The notes below the pieces were generated by a model. The model searched no databases. It was not told the origin of the DNA and was given only the letters and a program-made list of their open reading frames with translations. The translations under genes were made by a program, and so were the position numbers. From NCBI GenBank assembly GCA_021209875.1, contig JAGYVD010000006.1, forward strand, positions 744,001 through 808,000: DNA of 64,000 bases. Reading direction: 5' to 3'. The first letter of the stretch is position 1. Each line of letters starts with the position of its first letter. Below, in pieces: positions 11,276 through 23,946 of this stretch. This DNA is from Rosellinia necatrix (lineage: Eukaryota; Ascomycota; Sordariomycetes; Xylariales; Xylariaceae).

Positions 11276-13552
11276 CATGGTACGATAATAGCTGCAAGCC
11301 ACTTTACAGCTGGTGCCTGGCTGATCCCGATTGGAAAAAAAAAACGGCTGATCAATGAGACTAAATAAATCAACATGGCTTTTCAAACTGATCTTGGCAG
11401 AGGAAGGATATCAGGCACGCATGTGCTTTGGAGTGTAGGTGCGCTAGATAATGTTGGTACGCAGCATATTGAGATAACTGCCGATTGCTGACGTGTTAAT
11501 CAACACGGAGAGGGCGATCCGGATGGATGCGCTTGATCGTACTGGTTACTCTGTTTACTACCTACTCTGTTTGCAGAAGAAGACCATGGACAACTCCATT
11601 ATTTTATAACACTTCTAATTTACATACAGTGCGAGGCATGCATCAACAAGCCTTCGCCACTCAAAAGATCAACAAACAGTAGGGCCAGGGTTTCGGATGG
11701 TTGCATGAGAGCTCGGCAAGTCCGTAATATCCTTCATAAAACCTCTGCCGCCTTCTCCCACGTCTCATCCGAACCCGATAATTAACTTGCAAATCGAGAA
11801 TGCCGCCTTGAATCGCCGGCCAGAAACTGACCAACCACGCGGCTGGCGGGCCGCGTAATACCCGAAAGATAGACGAAACTGGGAAGAAGAAGAACCCGTT
11901 CTTTTGGGCCAACCAATTAAACGGCCAGCTACCTGCCTAGATAGGTAGCTTCCGGCCGGCATCCCGGCCAACCCGGCCATCGCGAGTCCGGACGACGTCC
12001 TTCAGGGGTCGACGACCGACATGATCTGGCCAGAGGCGTAATAGGATATGAGCCTAGTTCGTATCGTGCCCCGGGCTATCCATGGCGGCTCGGAGCCGTC
12101 GGCAGGGAATTGGGAGTACACTAACTAACGGTGCGCGCTTGCGCACTCGAATTGTTGATTACTCGGAGCGGAAATCTTAAGCATTGCGGCTAAAAATAGG
12201 GGGCAATGGGCGGCGGCGACCCTTCGTGCCCGTCGTCGACCCAACCCAGCGATCCTTCTCTCCGAGTACATCCGGCGCTGGTGTTGGTTTGCCTTCTTCG
12301 GGGTGGACTAAGCTGTATTGTATTGACTTTAGCCCATTCAGCCATTGACAGAGACATGATTGTTCCCGCACGGTATAGTCACAGAGAGGTCGGTATGTCT
12401 AATGACTGCGTGGTCGTTTCCAAGAAACAGCACGGTTCTTAGAAGTGATCATATCCTTTGCTTCGCCATGGCCCGGCCGCCATGTGCTCGTCAAGCCCGT
12501 CGGACTCGGTCCCCCCCCTTGCTTCTTCAAAGATCTACAAGCCGCGCCTGCTGCCCGAGGCCGCTACAACCTCTCAAAGCTACCCGCGAGCTCGCTGCCG
12601 CCCACCTCGATGACGACGAGAACGACGACGGCCCCTGACTGTTAACGACCTCAGCCAAGACGACTTTAATACGGGCTACTTATTGAATGGGCGAGTTCAA
12701 CTGCCCCGGTGGCGCCGTCTGCCGATAGACTCTGCCGCTGCGTCGTCAAGTCGTCCTCCGCCCGGCAAACCACCTCACCAATGCCGTTGGTATACACCCG
12801 ATGGCTACGGCACGTCCTTGAGCGAGCAGCGCATCTGCTCCCTCTGCTCTCCGTGCCCCTCCTTTCCCTTCTAACCGTCGAAGTTATAATAAATAGAGGA
12901 CGGCGCTCGCCAATGATAGGGCTAAACCGACGGCGAGCTTTTCTCGCATTTAAGCTGTTGACATCCAAGATCAAAAGGAGAAATCATCCAAAGGTGGGAA
13001 AGTGGCCATCGAAATCTATTTATATATACTCTAACTTCTAGCGACCGAACCATGCTGACTGCGGTACGCAACATTGGACACTTCATTCTTCATATTTAAG
13101 TAGATCTAGACAGACGATTTATCCCTATTGCCTGAATTTGATGACACCCCAACAGACATGTCCGGGGAAGACCCAAAGTTGCCCATCCCAGTAAATGCAA
13201 ACGCCCTCTATCTAACATCTACATCAAGGTGGGCGCAGTCATAATGTTAGTAGTGTATAGTTCAAGAGGTAAGAGGTGGCCAACATCATTCATGATCATT
13301 GGCCGCCAAAGAGATCCGCCGGCTCGTTAACCCATCCGGTTGAGTGACAAGGATCCCAGGCGGATAGTTGTCTCACAATCCAAGACGACCCAAAAAGCAG
13401 TTCCTCAACCTAGCTCGCTTGCTCATTTGTGGGTATCCAACACGTCCAAACATTAAATTTCCAAAACCTCATATCCCAAAAATCCGTGCCTCACCTTAAC
13501 CCCCCCCACCAAAACGAAGTCGGCCCAACCAAAAGGTCAACCAAAAGGTCAA
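9297..13552. other. Gene-poor 4.2-kb region
   Basis: No gene is recognised. It holds several poly-A/T runs (9358-9370, 9410-9423, 9569-9583, 10827-10839), a TG-rich microsatellite at 10399-10426 and a long one at 11238-11274. A GC-rich, coding-looking stretch at about 12470-12900 has no continuous frame. Just past the stop of the next minus-strand gene, CAAAAGG is repeated three times within 13529-13560. ORFs here look random in composition. Confidence 0.5.
11238..11274. repeat. (GT)n microsatellite
   Basis: About eighteen uninterrupted GT units in the gene-poor region. No gene overlaps it. Confidence 0.95.
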
Positions 13553-15178
13553 TCAAAAGGCGCCGGATTTTCCCTGATTTCTGTCGCGAGACTGGATCTG
13601 GACTGCGGGTACGGCCTGCTCGGCGGCGTCGAACTTAGCTGCGGACGGTATCACGGGAGTCCTGCTGATCTCCTCTTCCGACATCTTCATGATCTCGTCC
13701 TTGCGAGCAACGGAAGCCCACTTCCTCTGGCCTTTTTGAGCAGCCTCCTCCGCTTCGGCGAGCCACTTGTTCCATTGGGGAGTTCCTGGCGCAGCGCCGC
13801 TCCTTCGTACCCAGGCCGTGCGTTTAGTCTCGCGGATAACGTACCAAAGCGTCCGCGTGAAGCTCTTAACGCCTTCCCGCGGGTCGCTGGCGTCTGTTGT
13901 TCCCTCAGCGCCCAGGGCATCCTTTGGCGTGATATCCTTGTATTCGTAGCGGCTGAGATCCCAGAAGTATTTCTTCGGTATCAGACCCATGGTCCAGTAA
14001 AGGCCATTGAGAACAATGTAGGCGGCGCTGATGAAAATTTGGGAGTTCCACTTGCAATTGCCCAACAGAATAACGGACGCCATGAGCAAAAAGGTTCCTA
14101 TTCCCATCAATGCACGGTAAGCCTGCCCGCCAACGTGGTACTCGCATTCCTCCGTGCCTGAATAAAGCTCCCGGGCTACCTCCTCGGTGCACTTGACGAG
14201 CAAGAAAGCGCCTTCACGAGTCCGTATGATGACATCGCCTGCAGGCACCTTGTTATTGTGGCTTCGGTGCATCAAAATAGGTCGCCACCAGGAAGCCCAT
14301 CCAACAATCGAGCTCGCCGAGGCCATGAGGAAGACGGCGATAATAGCCGTGCCGTCATGCAGCCAGGCGGCAAATGCGATGATGGCGAAGGTGAGGAGTG
14401 CGGAGAAGATCTCTAGGACATGTATAGGCGACCACAAAGTGGCTGGGATGGCAGGTCGGTTGGCCATGTTCGCTAGGGTCGGGTTGGCTATGTTTGCCAG
14501 GGATGGGTTGACCATGAAATCTTGGACTTTCTCCTTTATGGTGGGACGCCGTATCACCCCTTGGGCCGGTGGACTAGGGCCGGCTTCGACATCGGCGGCG
14601 AACGAGACGCTGTTGCCAGTCGTCCGTCCTCGTACATTATTACCTCGCTCATCGTCCAAAGCATCTGGCGGGGGGCCCCTAATTGACCTTGATACCGAGA
14701 TGCCGGTGTTGGTCCTCGAAAAAGGACGGAACTTCCCAAAAATGGAGGGGTATCCATCCGATGCAGGCCGCGGAACTTCTATACCCCCAGCCGTATTCTT
14801 GTCGCGATGTTTTATCTCGAGGACCTTGAAGGCAAACGGCTGTAATTGATCGAGCGGGTGGATGATGTTGGCAAAGAATCCCACGGTATCTAGGACGACG
14901 CCGCTGTAGACGCCCACCATTCGGGCGGTGGTCTCGGGAAGGCGCTGGGGCCGGGAGGGCTTTAGTAGGGCCTGGGGCGCGGGGATAATCCGCGGCAGTA
15001 GACAGAGGACGCTGGCTGTGATGACCTGGGCGTGTTCGGCGATGGAGGACTCGCCGATGACGGCAAGCAGCGTGACGACGTCGAGGCGCCAGCCGGCGGG
15101 GCCCTCGCCATCGGGGCCGTCTGACGCGAACCACGACCTGGAGGCCGGGTACACGGGAGGGCTGCCCGAGCTGTCCAT
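13553..15178 (-). CDS. Conserved-type fungal multi-TM protein, function unknown (541 aa)
   Basis: Single-exon ORF on the minus strand. The start at 15178 (MDSSGSPPVYP) is the first ATG; the frame is open further upstream without one. The N-terminal third has a membrane-associated stretch (VVTLLAVIGESS, VLCLLPRIIP) and a helix ending at a VLDTVGFFANII segment. A polar middle carries two near-repeats, NPSLANIANP and PTLANMANRP. The C-terminal half has about four helices (IFSALLTFAIIAFAAWL, IIAVFLMASASSIVGW, GIGTFLLMASVILLG, IFISAAYIVLNGLYW) and then a charged cytosolic tail with WNKWLAEAEEAAQKGQRKWAS. I do not recognise a characterised family. Codon use matches its neighbours. The gene is in tandem with the deaminase gene upstream. 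Confidence 0.75.
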   Translation of the reverse strand: MDSSGSPPVYPASRSWFASDGPDGEGPAGWRLDVVTLLAVIGESSIAEHAQVITASVLCLLPRIIPAPQALLKPSRPQRLPETTARMVGVYSGVVLDTVGFFANIIHPLDQLQPFAFKVLEIKHRDKNTAGGIEVPRPASDGYPSIFGKFRPFSRTNTGISVSRSIRGPPPDALDDERGNNVRGRTTGNSVSFAADVEAGPSPPAQGVIRRPTIKEKVQDFMVNPSLANIANPTLANMANRPAIPATLWSPIHVLEIFSALLTFAIIAFAAWLHDGTAIIAVFLMASASSIVGWASWWRPILMHRSHNNKVPAGDVIIRTREGAFLLVKCTEEVARELYSGTEECEYHVGGQAYRALMGIGTFLLMASVILLGNCKWNSQIFISAAYIVLNGLYWTMGLIPKKYFWDLSRYEYKDITPKDALGAEGTTDASDPREGVKSFTRTLWYVIRETKRTAWVRRSGAAPGTPQWNKWLAEAEEAAQKGQRKWASVARKDEIMKMSEEEISRTPVIPSAAKFDAAEQAVPAVQIQSRDRNQGKSGAF

Positions 15179-16965
15179 TATATGTTGGGGTAGGGCACCG
15201 GCGGGGTGCAAGGTTTCAGCGGGCGGCCGTTAGCGAGGAGTTGAGTTTGGGACGGCCTGCAGGCGAACAAGGCCCGGGGTTTTTTCTTCCCGTCTTTGTC
15301 TCCCCGTGTCCCTGTCTCGTCCTCCGATCGCCTCACAAGATCGGCGCGACGCTCCTAGCACACCCGCGCCGGTGTTCAGGTCGTCTGCGGAGGGCTGACG
15401 AAGGCTAACTATTGGCTGAAACGCATGTTCTGGGTCAGAGTGTTTATGTCTAGTGTTAAATAGATCCACACGGGACGGTGTGTAGAAGAGCCTAAACCCG
15501 TGTCCTTGGATGAGATGCTAGGCCGGCCGGCACCACCACACAGCGCACAACACACAGCGCACAGCACAGAAGCACGCAGCACACAGCGAAACTAAGTTAA
15601 ATGACAGACGTCTCCGTCTATGAGGTGATGGGCACGGGTAAAAATGGACACGACTCGCGGTGTGAAAGCTTATGCTGAAGAGGGATAGGGCAGCAGTGGT
15701 TCGGGTATTTATTGAGGCAGATTTATCAAATACTCTCCGGCAGCACGGCAGGGAAGAGAGAAGAATAAAGACTGGGGTTACACCACATGAAGCCAACGGG
15801 ATCATCCAACGGGGAGGGTCACAACAGAAGGGGGGGCGTCGACCTCTTTGGTAGGTAAGCATAGTAGAATAGGTACATAGGTACGTTATCTGCACCCATG
15901 GGTTCTCCACATCAGATCATCTGTCAACGAGCGCTGAGTGGTCACTTCGGCGTTAGCTCTGGGATATTGGTTCTTTTGCCGTGTCTGAGCCGCATCTTTC
16001 TAGGGAGGTTAGACTACGGACATGCGCTAGCGTACAGTAGCCTCTCCACAACCACAGTACCCAGTACCTACCTAGTGAGGCGCTACCTATGCGCAGTTAC
16101 CTAATTGTCATGTATCACCTGTGTGTGTATGGAGTAGTGCATGTCTGCTGTATGCCTTGCTTGAAGTCCCACCACGTTGGAAAAACAATGCCTGCTATCA
16201 ACCAAGGCTTAGACCTTAGACGCTTCTTCTGCATGTTGCACTATCCATTACCTCCCTAGATAGGTAGATAGATACCTGTATGTACTGGTCTGCACGGCAA
16301 TACTTGGCAGATTACTCAATTGTATGCTGGCTACACACTGCACGGCTAGTTGGCGGCTAAGTATATTAGGGCAGGTATGTACTCCCATGGCACCGCATTG
16401 GTTACCTCGGGTTGGGCACATCAAACCAAAAATTCTCTTTCACTCCCCTGCCCTTTTCATCACAGCCTCCTTTGTTTGTTTGTTTGTTTGTTTGTTTATT
16501 ATGCATATCTTGCATCTCTTACACATCACTTCATGCTAACGGCGCGCCTATTTCATTCCACGTCCAGCAACAGGCAGAAACAGATATAGTTATCACTGGA
16601 CCTGCACGGTCCACAAATGCAATGGTATATTTATTTGATCGGAGACGGCACACCGGGTTTATCGCCACTAAATCCAATCCACCGGAAAGCACCAGTGCAA
16701 TATGGGCATGATACCCAGAGCTTTGGAGGGCCCATCATGCTCTCGGCACTTCCCACCCCAACCTTGTCCTCTTGGTATCCCGAATTCATGTCGCCATGTA
16801 GCCCAGTCAATTCTTCGTTCCCGAGCCCTGTAACGCCGTAGCATCCAGCGCCAATTGGCCATTATTTTAAAGGCGAATAGGCCAGTTCCCGCTGAATGCA
16901 TCAAGAAAACACAGTATTTGTTGGCGATTTCCTCATATAGTCGTACTCACGTTGCGGTTCGTATT
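15179..16965. other. Intergenic region, about 1.8 kb
   Basis: Promoter side of the multi-TM gene and 3' flank of the deaminase gene. It contains CACA/GCACAC-rich sequence at 15533-15590, a TTTG tetranucleotide repeat at 16471-16497 and TACC/GGTA-type motif copies near 15850-15885, 16060-16090 and 16250-16280. No supported gene. Confidence 0.5.
16471..16497. repeat. (TTTG)n tetranucleotide microsatellite
   Basis: Six to seven TTTG units in non-coding sequence. Confidence 0.9.
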
Positions 16966-19393
16966 TCACAACTTAGCAAGTCTTCTTGTCTCTGCTCTCT
17001 GTCTTGCCATTTCTAACGCCTGGGTGAGAAGGCAGTCCTCAATGTTCGGAAGCTCGGTGAGGGCATGGATGAAGTCTTGCCAGCGTTTCTCCCATTCTGT
17101 CAACGCCCTTTTGCGCTCTTCTACGCTCAGGCAAGAGTGTTCTAAACTCCATCTAGCAAGTTGCTTCCACCCGTATAAATTGATTTTCTGATTACCTGCG
17201 ATAACTTCGTAGAAATCGTGAGAAAGTGTAGACCTAGGCCGGTGTTAGTCTGATTTTGATGCAATAGGCTCGTGGTGACCTACTGGAACAGTGTGCCATT
17301 GTCGCTGCTCACAGCGCAGTGCATTTTCTCTTCGAGTAACCGATACACGCTATGTTCATCCATGCGCCTCGCCAATCCCAAGACCATGTTGGATATCGGA
17401 CAAGCCTCTACGCACACGTTTTTGCTCCTCATCTCCTTCAAAACCTCGGCCTTCTCGGGCAAGGCGTAGCCGTGGCCAATCCGCTTCGATTCAAGCCTCA
17501 GCGCCGTTTCCAGATTGCCCTCTAGATCATCTGGGGTTTCGCCACAATGAAACAAAAACGGGATGTCAAGATCCTCCTTTTTGCATCGCGCCCTAAACTC
17601 CCGGAAATCCTCCTCAAAGTATTTCAAAGGGTGCGGCTTTGCAAAGGCTTCCTCGCCCACGAGGTCGAAGCCCGCAATATAGTCCGGCCATCTCTTTTTC
17701 ATCTTGATACATTCATCTAGCGCTATCCTGACAGCGTCCCGGCTGAAAGAACGTGGTGTGCAATAGATGACCTTCATTCCGCTAAAGGTTGGCCGATGCC
17801 CCTGGTCGACAATGATCTTCCCGTCAGCTCCCATGTCGCCGATATGTTTCATAAATTTCTCGTATTCCTCGATAATCAACTTCATTGTGCCAAAATTGTC
17901 GATCTTAAATTCTGCCTTGTCATCGAGTATCTGATTAGTCTGCATAAAGTTTGGCCGTATTTCCGCATATTGCACGTTATCCTTGACGAATTCCTCCAGA
18001 CACTTCCGTGTATATCGCCGGAAGGCTGTCTCGTAGTTGAATAATCCTTTCATCATTTTTGTGCGTCCATTGAATGCTATCCATGCTCTGAGACATAGTC
18101 AGCGTTACCCTTGAACTCAGCCCAGATACTTTTTTTGCCTTACCTTCGGGCACTCCTACGCGTGTCCTTATGGGTGCTGTTTGCAATCTTTCTCCCGATT
18201 TCCGCAGCCCATTTGTCCTCGTTAGATATCGTGGGCTTCACTCCATACAAGGGACTTTGTCCTGCACTGGACACAGTCGGTTTGGCTCGTGTTGGTGTTT
18301 TTTCCGTATCTGATTCGGCTTCCAGATCCGAATCACCCCCTTTGTCGAAGAAAGAATCCACTTCCATCTTGCTAAATGTGAGCTTGCTGATAAGCCATTC
18401 ATCACAGCTGCCTCTGACTTTTTCGTCCCAGCGCTCTCGGAAGTACTGATAGCGCATTTCCTCGACTTGTTGATTTTTGTCTTTCTTTCCGTGCTTGTAG
18501 TCGGAGCTAAAAATATTAGGCCCTAGCTCATCGTATGCACGTGTTTTAGCAGCCTCATCCGACAGACTCTCTGCATGCTCAAGCTTCTGCTTCATTTCAG
18601 AGTCGTTGGATTTGATGGCTACTGCATGCATCCCCTTCCGGACCTGTCCCAGGTTGCGCAAGCTGAACTCGAGATTGCATCTTTCAAAATCACCTTCCTC
18701 TAGGAGTCGATGGTCGCTCCAAACATACATGTTGGCCATCTCCTTAGCATAGCCCAGAAGAACTCCTGGCGGGAGTGTAGAGTTGAAGTGGAGATGTAGA
18801 TGCGCGCCCTTGGGTACCATTCGTGCCACGTTAAACAGCTGCGTTTTCTCTACAAGATCACGCACTTCAAGGAAATGGCCGCCAGGTGACCGACCGGCCC
18901 CTGAGAAGATGATGTCGTCTGCCACTCTCATGCGCGCCAACTTGATGTTGACGTCGGCTTCATGTGGAATTGCGCGACCATCTGCGCGGCTTGCCATGTG
19001 GTCTTGGAATAGAAACTGGAACTCGGGTCGCTCGCCCCGTCTCTGGCGCTTGGTTCGGTGATTGGCGACGGTCATACTAGATCGCCGTGAGGGCATTGCA
19101 TGAGAGCGATGGGGAGTGTTTCCCGAGTCCTTGTTAGTTTCATCGGATTCGGAGCCGGTATTTGTACTGCAGGGGATCCCCATGAGCGCATCCGAGGCCG
19201 CCCTTTTACCACACACGCAAGGGCCGGACCGACAGGGTGGTGTAGTGATATGTCGATTGTTGGTTGTTGGCTGCTGGCGATGCGCCGGTGATGGGGCTAC
19301 TCTACGGGGGAGACGATGGCGTCTCATAGAACGAAGATAGCCGGCAGTGAGTGAGTGAGTAGGTAGGTGAGATGGTGTGTTGCGGTTGGACAT
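16966..19393 (-). CDS. Adenosine deaminase-related protein, ADA2/CECR1-like (773 aa, 2 introns)
   Basis: Minus-strand exons 19393-18144, 18087-17284 and 17233-16966. Introns are 56 nt (18088-18143, donor GTAAGG, branch GCTGAC) and 50 nt (17234-17283, donor GTAGGT, branch GACTAACA). All phases agree, giving 774 codons. Metal-dependent deaminase motifs are present: HLHLHF (HxH zinc ligands) in exon 1, MMKGLFNYE typical of the CECR1/ADGF group, FHCGE (His and catalytic Glu), RIGHGYAL, and SSDNGTLF with the metal-binding Asp. At the position after that Asp, animal ADA has a second Asp (DD); here it is Asn. The N-terminus is Arg/Ser-rich with no clear signal peptide, so unlike secreted ADA2 it looks intracellular. 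A low-complexity acidic insert (about residues 360-410) lies between WLISKLTFSKME and the MMKGLF region. The expected reaction is deamination of adenosine or a related purine; the true substrate is unproven. Confidence 0.87.
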
Positions 19394-22300
19394 GCGCAGA
19401 TGAAGAGCGAGGCCGCGCTGGAATGCATTCCTTCATAAATCACTTGGGCGACCTCCTCAGCCTAAGACAGATATCTAGCAAATACTCAGGTGGGTGTCCC
19501 GTCGATCACGGGGCCGAGATGGATAGAAATACTCCGGGCTCGATGATGAAGTTATGGGAGATGGATGAAGGTGGGACAGTTTGTCAGATGCTATCCCTTG
19601 ATGAGGCAGACAGTCCTTGTGCTAATCATCTGGTGTCTAGCTACCCATCCAGAGCTAGGATCTCTCGCGTGCTGGGCTAGGCTGAGCTAGGAGTGGGTGT
19701 AGGGCGTTGTCCGAGCTTGCTCTACCTACCTAAGGTAATTGACGGTACCTAGGTACTTAGGACAGTAGGTACCTGGGCCAGGGTGTCGACCCCGCCCGTG
19801 GGTGTGACCCTTACGTTAGGTACAGCTGCCCCCATCAGCCGGAACCGAGCACTACATATCATTGCCGTTGTTCCCGTTCAATAGCTGGTGTATGTACGCA
19901 GATATAGGTAAGGTACATTGCCTTATCAATCATTCTCTTGGCATACTAACTATTTCAAGTCTAGGTAAGTACTTGTAAGTCATCACGCAAATGTCTTAAA
20001 TACATATCTATCTCCCTTGCACAACGTTTCTCTTCAGTCCGACCAACAGACACAAGACTGGCACGAAGAACCCAACAAGCCGCCAACAAGCCGCCAATAC
20101 GCCTATCCAACAGTCAAAGTGCCGTGAGCCCTCCGCATACTTACATACAGCTTTATCCCTTCGTTTGTGCACCGCCCCCAAATAGACACCCAAGGCTGTG
20201 CGCCCGACTTGGACGTTGGAAGTGTACAATCCAGGATAAGACCCTAGCGCTAAACTCGACTGCTGTATTACTTGAGATACACGTACCTAGATTTCCTCCC
20301 TTCAAACACAAACACCAAAAGGGGGTTTATGCCTTTTTTGGCGCCTTTTCTGGCGATTGGGGACGCAAACCCCGACCTTTTCACATGGAAGCGCTCTTAG
20401 AATGAACAACACCTCCAATACTCCGCGCCCTTGCATCGCCTCCAAACTTCACATCACCCGTTTTCGTCCCAGTGCGGCCGCGATGGTTTGTTATCCGTTC
20501 AGGCGGCAATAACCGTCATCGGCGGCCCAACGAAGATACTCTTTGTTCTATTGGGCCAATAGGCATTCGCTATCTGCTCTTGGTGAATCGATATGTCATA
20601 ATGGTTTATCTGCATGGGTACAACAAAAAAATATACAATCACCCCAAGATAATGGTCTCATATTCAAGAAAAAAACAAGAAAAAAAACAATGTCACACCG
20701 GCGTTCTAGAACTATCGGTCAGCGTGTAGGAAGGCTTTAAACTACCCGATTCCAATGGCCTGTAAGAGAGATATTGCATCTTCGTGAGTCAGACGGTCTC
20801 TTGACACCATCGTCAAGCACCGGACCCCTGTATCTAGTCTAAGTCTGACTATGGGCTATAACTAATAACTATTGGTGTATATCCATCGATCCACCTGACC
20901 CTCTGAAGCCCCCACTCATGGTTTTTTTGGTTCAAGACTGATATACTAGCTATTGCCGCCTTCCATGATCGGCTAAGAATGTTTATCTACATATATCCAA
21001 ACCAGCATGTCTGAACTCTGTTTCCAATTGCCCGCCCTGGAAGCTGTGAGGCAGAATGGTTACAAAGGGCCTACTCTAGGCAAATCAGCCGGTAGCCCCC
21101 GCATCCGGAAAGAATGTGCACCAGCTATCGGGCAAGGCCCCGTAGTTCAGCATATGATCCCGGAGTGTGTCACGATGGCCGGGACTGAGCCCGGAGGCCG
21201 TTGTTCAAGCCGATGAGAATAACTAACTATACTAACTAACTATCCTTAACTAGCTTTGACCATGGTTGCATTTGCAGGGGAGGGCCGTCAGCCTTGGCAG
21301 GAGTAATAGTCTTCATCTCCGAATCCCTTAGGGCTGCGTGCATAGCCCTGAGCGTGGGTTCGGGAATCTGCACAACTGCTGCTACGGGTTGGGGTACACT
21401 AGTGTAGCATCATCCCCAAATTGGAGAGAGCAAACAATGCCACAAATTGTTAGGCGGATTTGCCTATTGCGGAACCTGCCGACAATGGTAGATATTTGAT
21501 TTCTATAACGTGGACTGGTCGCCATTCCAGGGTATCGGAGCCGAAAACAGCTCATTGTGTTTGTAGACCTTTGTTGGTGCCTCTATTCTCTAGTGTATGT
21601 CCTCCAGGGGCGAAGTAAATTGATTGTTCGTAGCACGGATAGTCTCTCTATGAATTACCGCTCAGGAATACAATCACGTCTCGTCCGACAGGATGACTTC
21701 ATGCTTCATGCAACACGAAATCCTCAACGAATTACGAATTCGAGCAGTATTCAAAGGTTTGGTCCAACGGGTCTCAACCCTTACTCCGGAATGCCTTGGT
21801 AATGTCTCACCTAGTAAAACAGCTAGAGCCATAGGCGCATTTCACCTGTCAGATTCCTCGCCTCCAACTCAGTATGGCTGTGTAAATCCTGATCATGGAT
21901 AATTATCATGTAGGATCGAACACGCTCACGACTAGCCGCCATTTAACAACGAAATTGTTTAAACTTTAATTTTCACACGGTTCTCATAGACCGGGAAAAT
22001 GAAAGGTATTCTATAAGCACCATACCAAGGGGCAATGGATAAAGCTGCCACGTATGAACTAGCATTGTAGCTGCCCCTGCCCGTGTCGAGTTTTGTTTTG
22101 TTCAATTGTATGGCCAGATATTCGTTTACCCCTTACTTCAAATCCAGGGTTAATACGCTATCTCTTCTCTGTTGATAAAAAAAGGGGTAGATAGTTATCA
22201 CGGCCCGGAAGAGAGTAACACAGCGGAATGTAAAACAGACCACACGAGCCAGTAACGGTACAACCTATGAAATGATAGATTGCGCAGACAGTTACACGGC

Positions 22301-23946
22301 ATAGGGAGGCTAACACGGAGACAAGGGGTTGCGAAGTGGAATAATATCGTATATACAGCAATATGTGAGTTTTCCACCTAATGCAAAAAAAAAGGGGAGA
22401 CAAAGGAAATCACAGCATCGTGTTTCTTTAGCTCTTGCCCAACCTTTCTGGCTTCACAAGTGATTTCCTCTCTTCAGTCGCCCGAATTACATTTATACAA
22501 AATAGTAGTGTAATACTGCTATCTGAATAGGTTATTCGGCTACTATAAAGGTCAGTCTCATAAAATTGATATGTAACTCTGAATGTAGAATTGCAAACTG
22601 GCAACTGAAAACGCACAAATTAAAAGTTATAGAGACCGGGATTATCTCCAGGGGTTTCATAATTTGTGGGTGTTCTAACAAGAATAGCTACGTGCGTGGT
22701 GTTAGTGTTACAATCTTAGCTGCTGGCAATTCAAGTAATGACTCATATTGTTGCACGAGGAGAGGAGACCTCTCCTCGGCTTCACTTTCCCTGTTTCTAA
22801 GGTCCCTACGAAGCTGCAGTTACCCCGAGCAGGGCTGCCTCATGAGCTATTGTAAGGTGAAATCGCATACGGCCATCATCTAGTCTGAGCCCAAGCCTAA
22901 GCTAAGGGATAAACGCTGTGGCTGAGTGAACTCCTTGGGCATCACTACTAGGGAGACTTAAGAATTAGCCCTGCGCAATCTCCACTTGAAGGTGCCTACT
23001 GAATTGAGGGCCAATTGGGCTAAGTTGACGAAGGGTGTTACCACCTCTCCGAGAATCACCGGCTACGAATACGAAAGGTGGCGGATCCAGGCTTGGGGCT
23101 CGACGACAGACCCAAACCCTAATCCAGATGGTAGATTTACTTTTATTGGGATATTTATCCCGGATATGCATACAACATATATATAATATTATAAGAAATA
23201 GGACTCGCCAAGTGGCCCATCATACGAGGGGTTAATACTCGTAACGATAGGCGGCCTGTCGATGCGAGGGATGAACCCATGTAACGACTCGCAATCCCGT
23301 TTGTGTTGGGGACTTCATGATGGGCTGATTATTCGCCACTACCTACAAATTCTGCCATGGTTGTCACCAAACATACACTTCTTCGGAATGAGGCGAAACC
23401 AAGCGGTCGACAACGGCACATCTTCCATGCTCAACCCCCAGTAGACTCCAAGAAAACATGCTATGATAGTAGAGGCTAATATCGGTTGGACTGCGTACTA
23501 TACGTATAAAATCATCGTCTGATTTTGTATTGACTATCTAGTGGATGCTGTTGGTCCACCCTAATGCTGAAGTGTGCGCATATTTCTACCGATAGGGCAT
23601 GCAGACTGCCATCTTGGGTCGCCTTGCTCGGGTGGATATCTACAACCCCCAATGTAGGAGGTAGCGCCAAACCGAAACCATGAATATGAATGACCCAAAA
23701 TGACCCAAAACTATTGAGCCTGAGCCACTGCCCGAAGTAAAACCATAAGCGGCTCGCTGCTCACCAAAGCATCCGGTTAAGCCTGTCAGAGGCTGCCATA
23801 TTAATACTACTTGAAAAGCTGTGCTTTCTTCGCTTTCTTGGGGCTGCTGGCGTGGCTGTGATCGGGCTGCACGTGTTGCTGGAATCCATCGCCTCCGAAC
23901 CAAAGTCCACACACTGCTAATCGTCGGAACTAGGGTTCTCGCACTT
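19394..23946. other. Gene-poor 4.5-kb region
   Basis: No supported gene. The proximal part (19394-20400) is the presumed promoter and 5' UTR of the deaminase gene and carries clustered TACC/GGTA palindromes at 19720-19775. The rest is moderately AT-rich with short random ORFs and a few poly-A runs (20664-20690). No terminal repeats or transposase-like frames were seen. Confidence 0.5.
19720..19775. repeat. Cluster of TACCTAGGTA-type palindromic motif
   Basis: Contains TACCTACCTA, TACCTAGGTA and AGGTACCT-type words within 56 bases. One of several similar clusters in this window (see 25743, 31530, 40090 and 47712), all between genes. Confidence 0.7.

Noticed and set aside
21007..21216. Short plus-strand ORF starting with ATG
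   Set aside because: Only 69 codons, no motif, no neighbouring exons.
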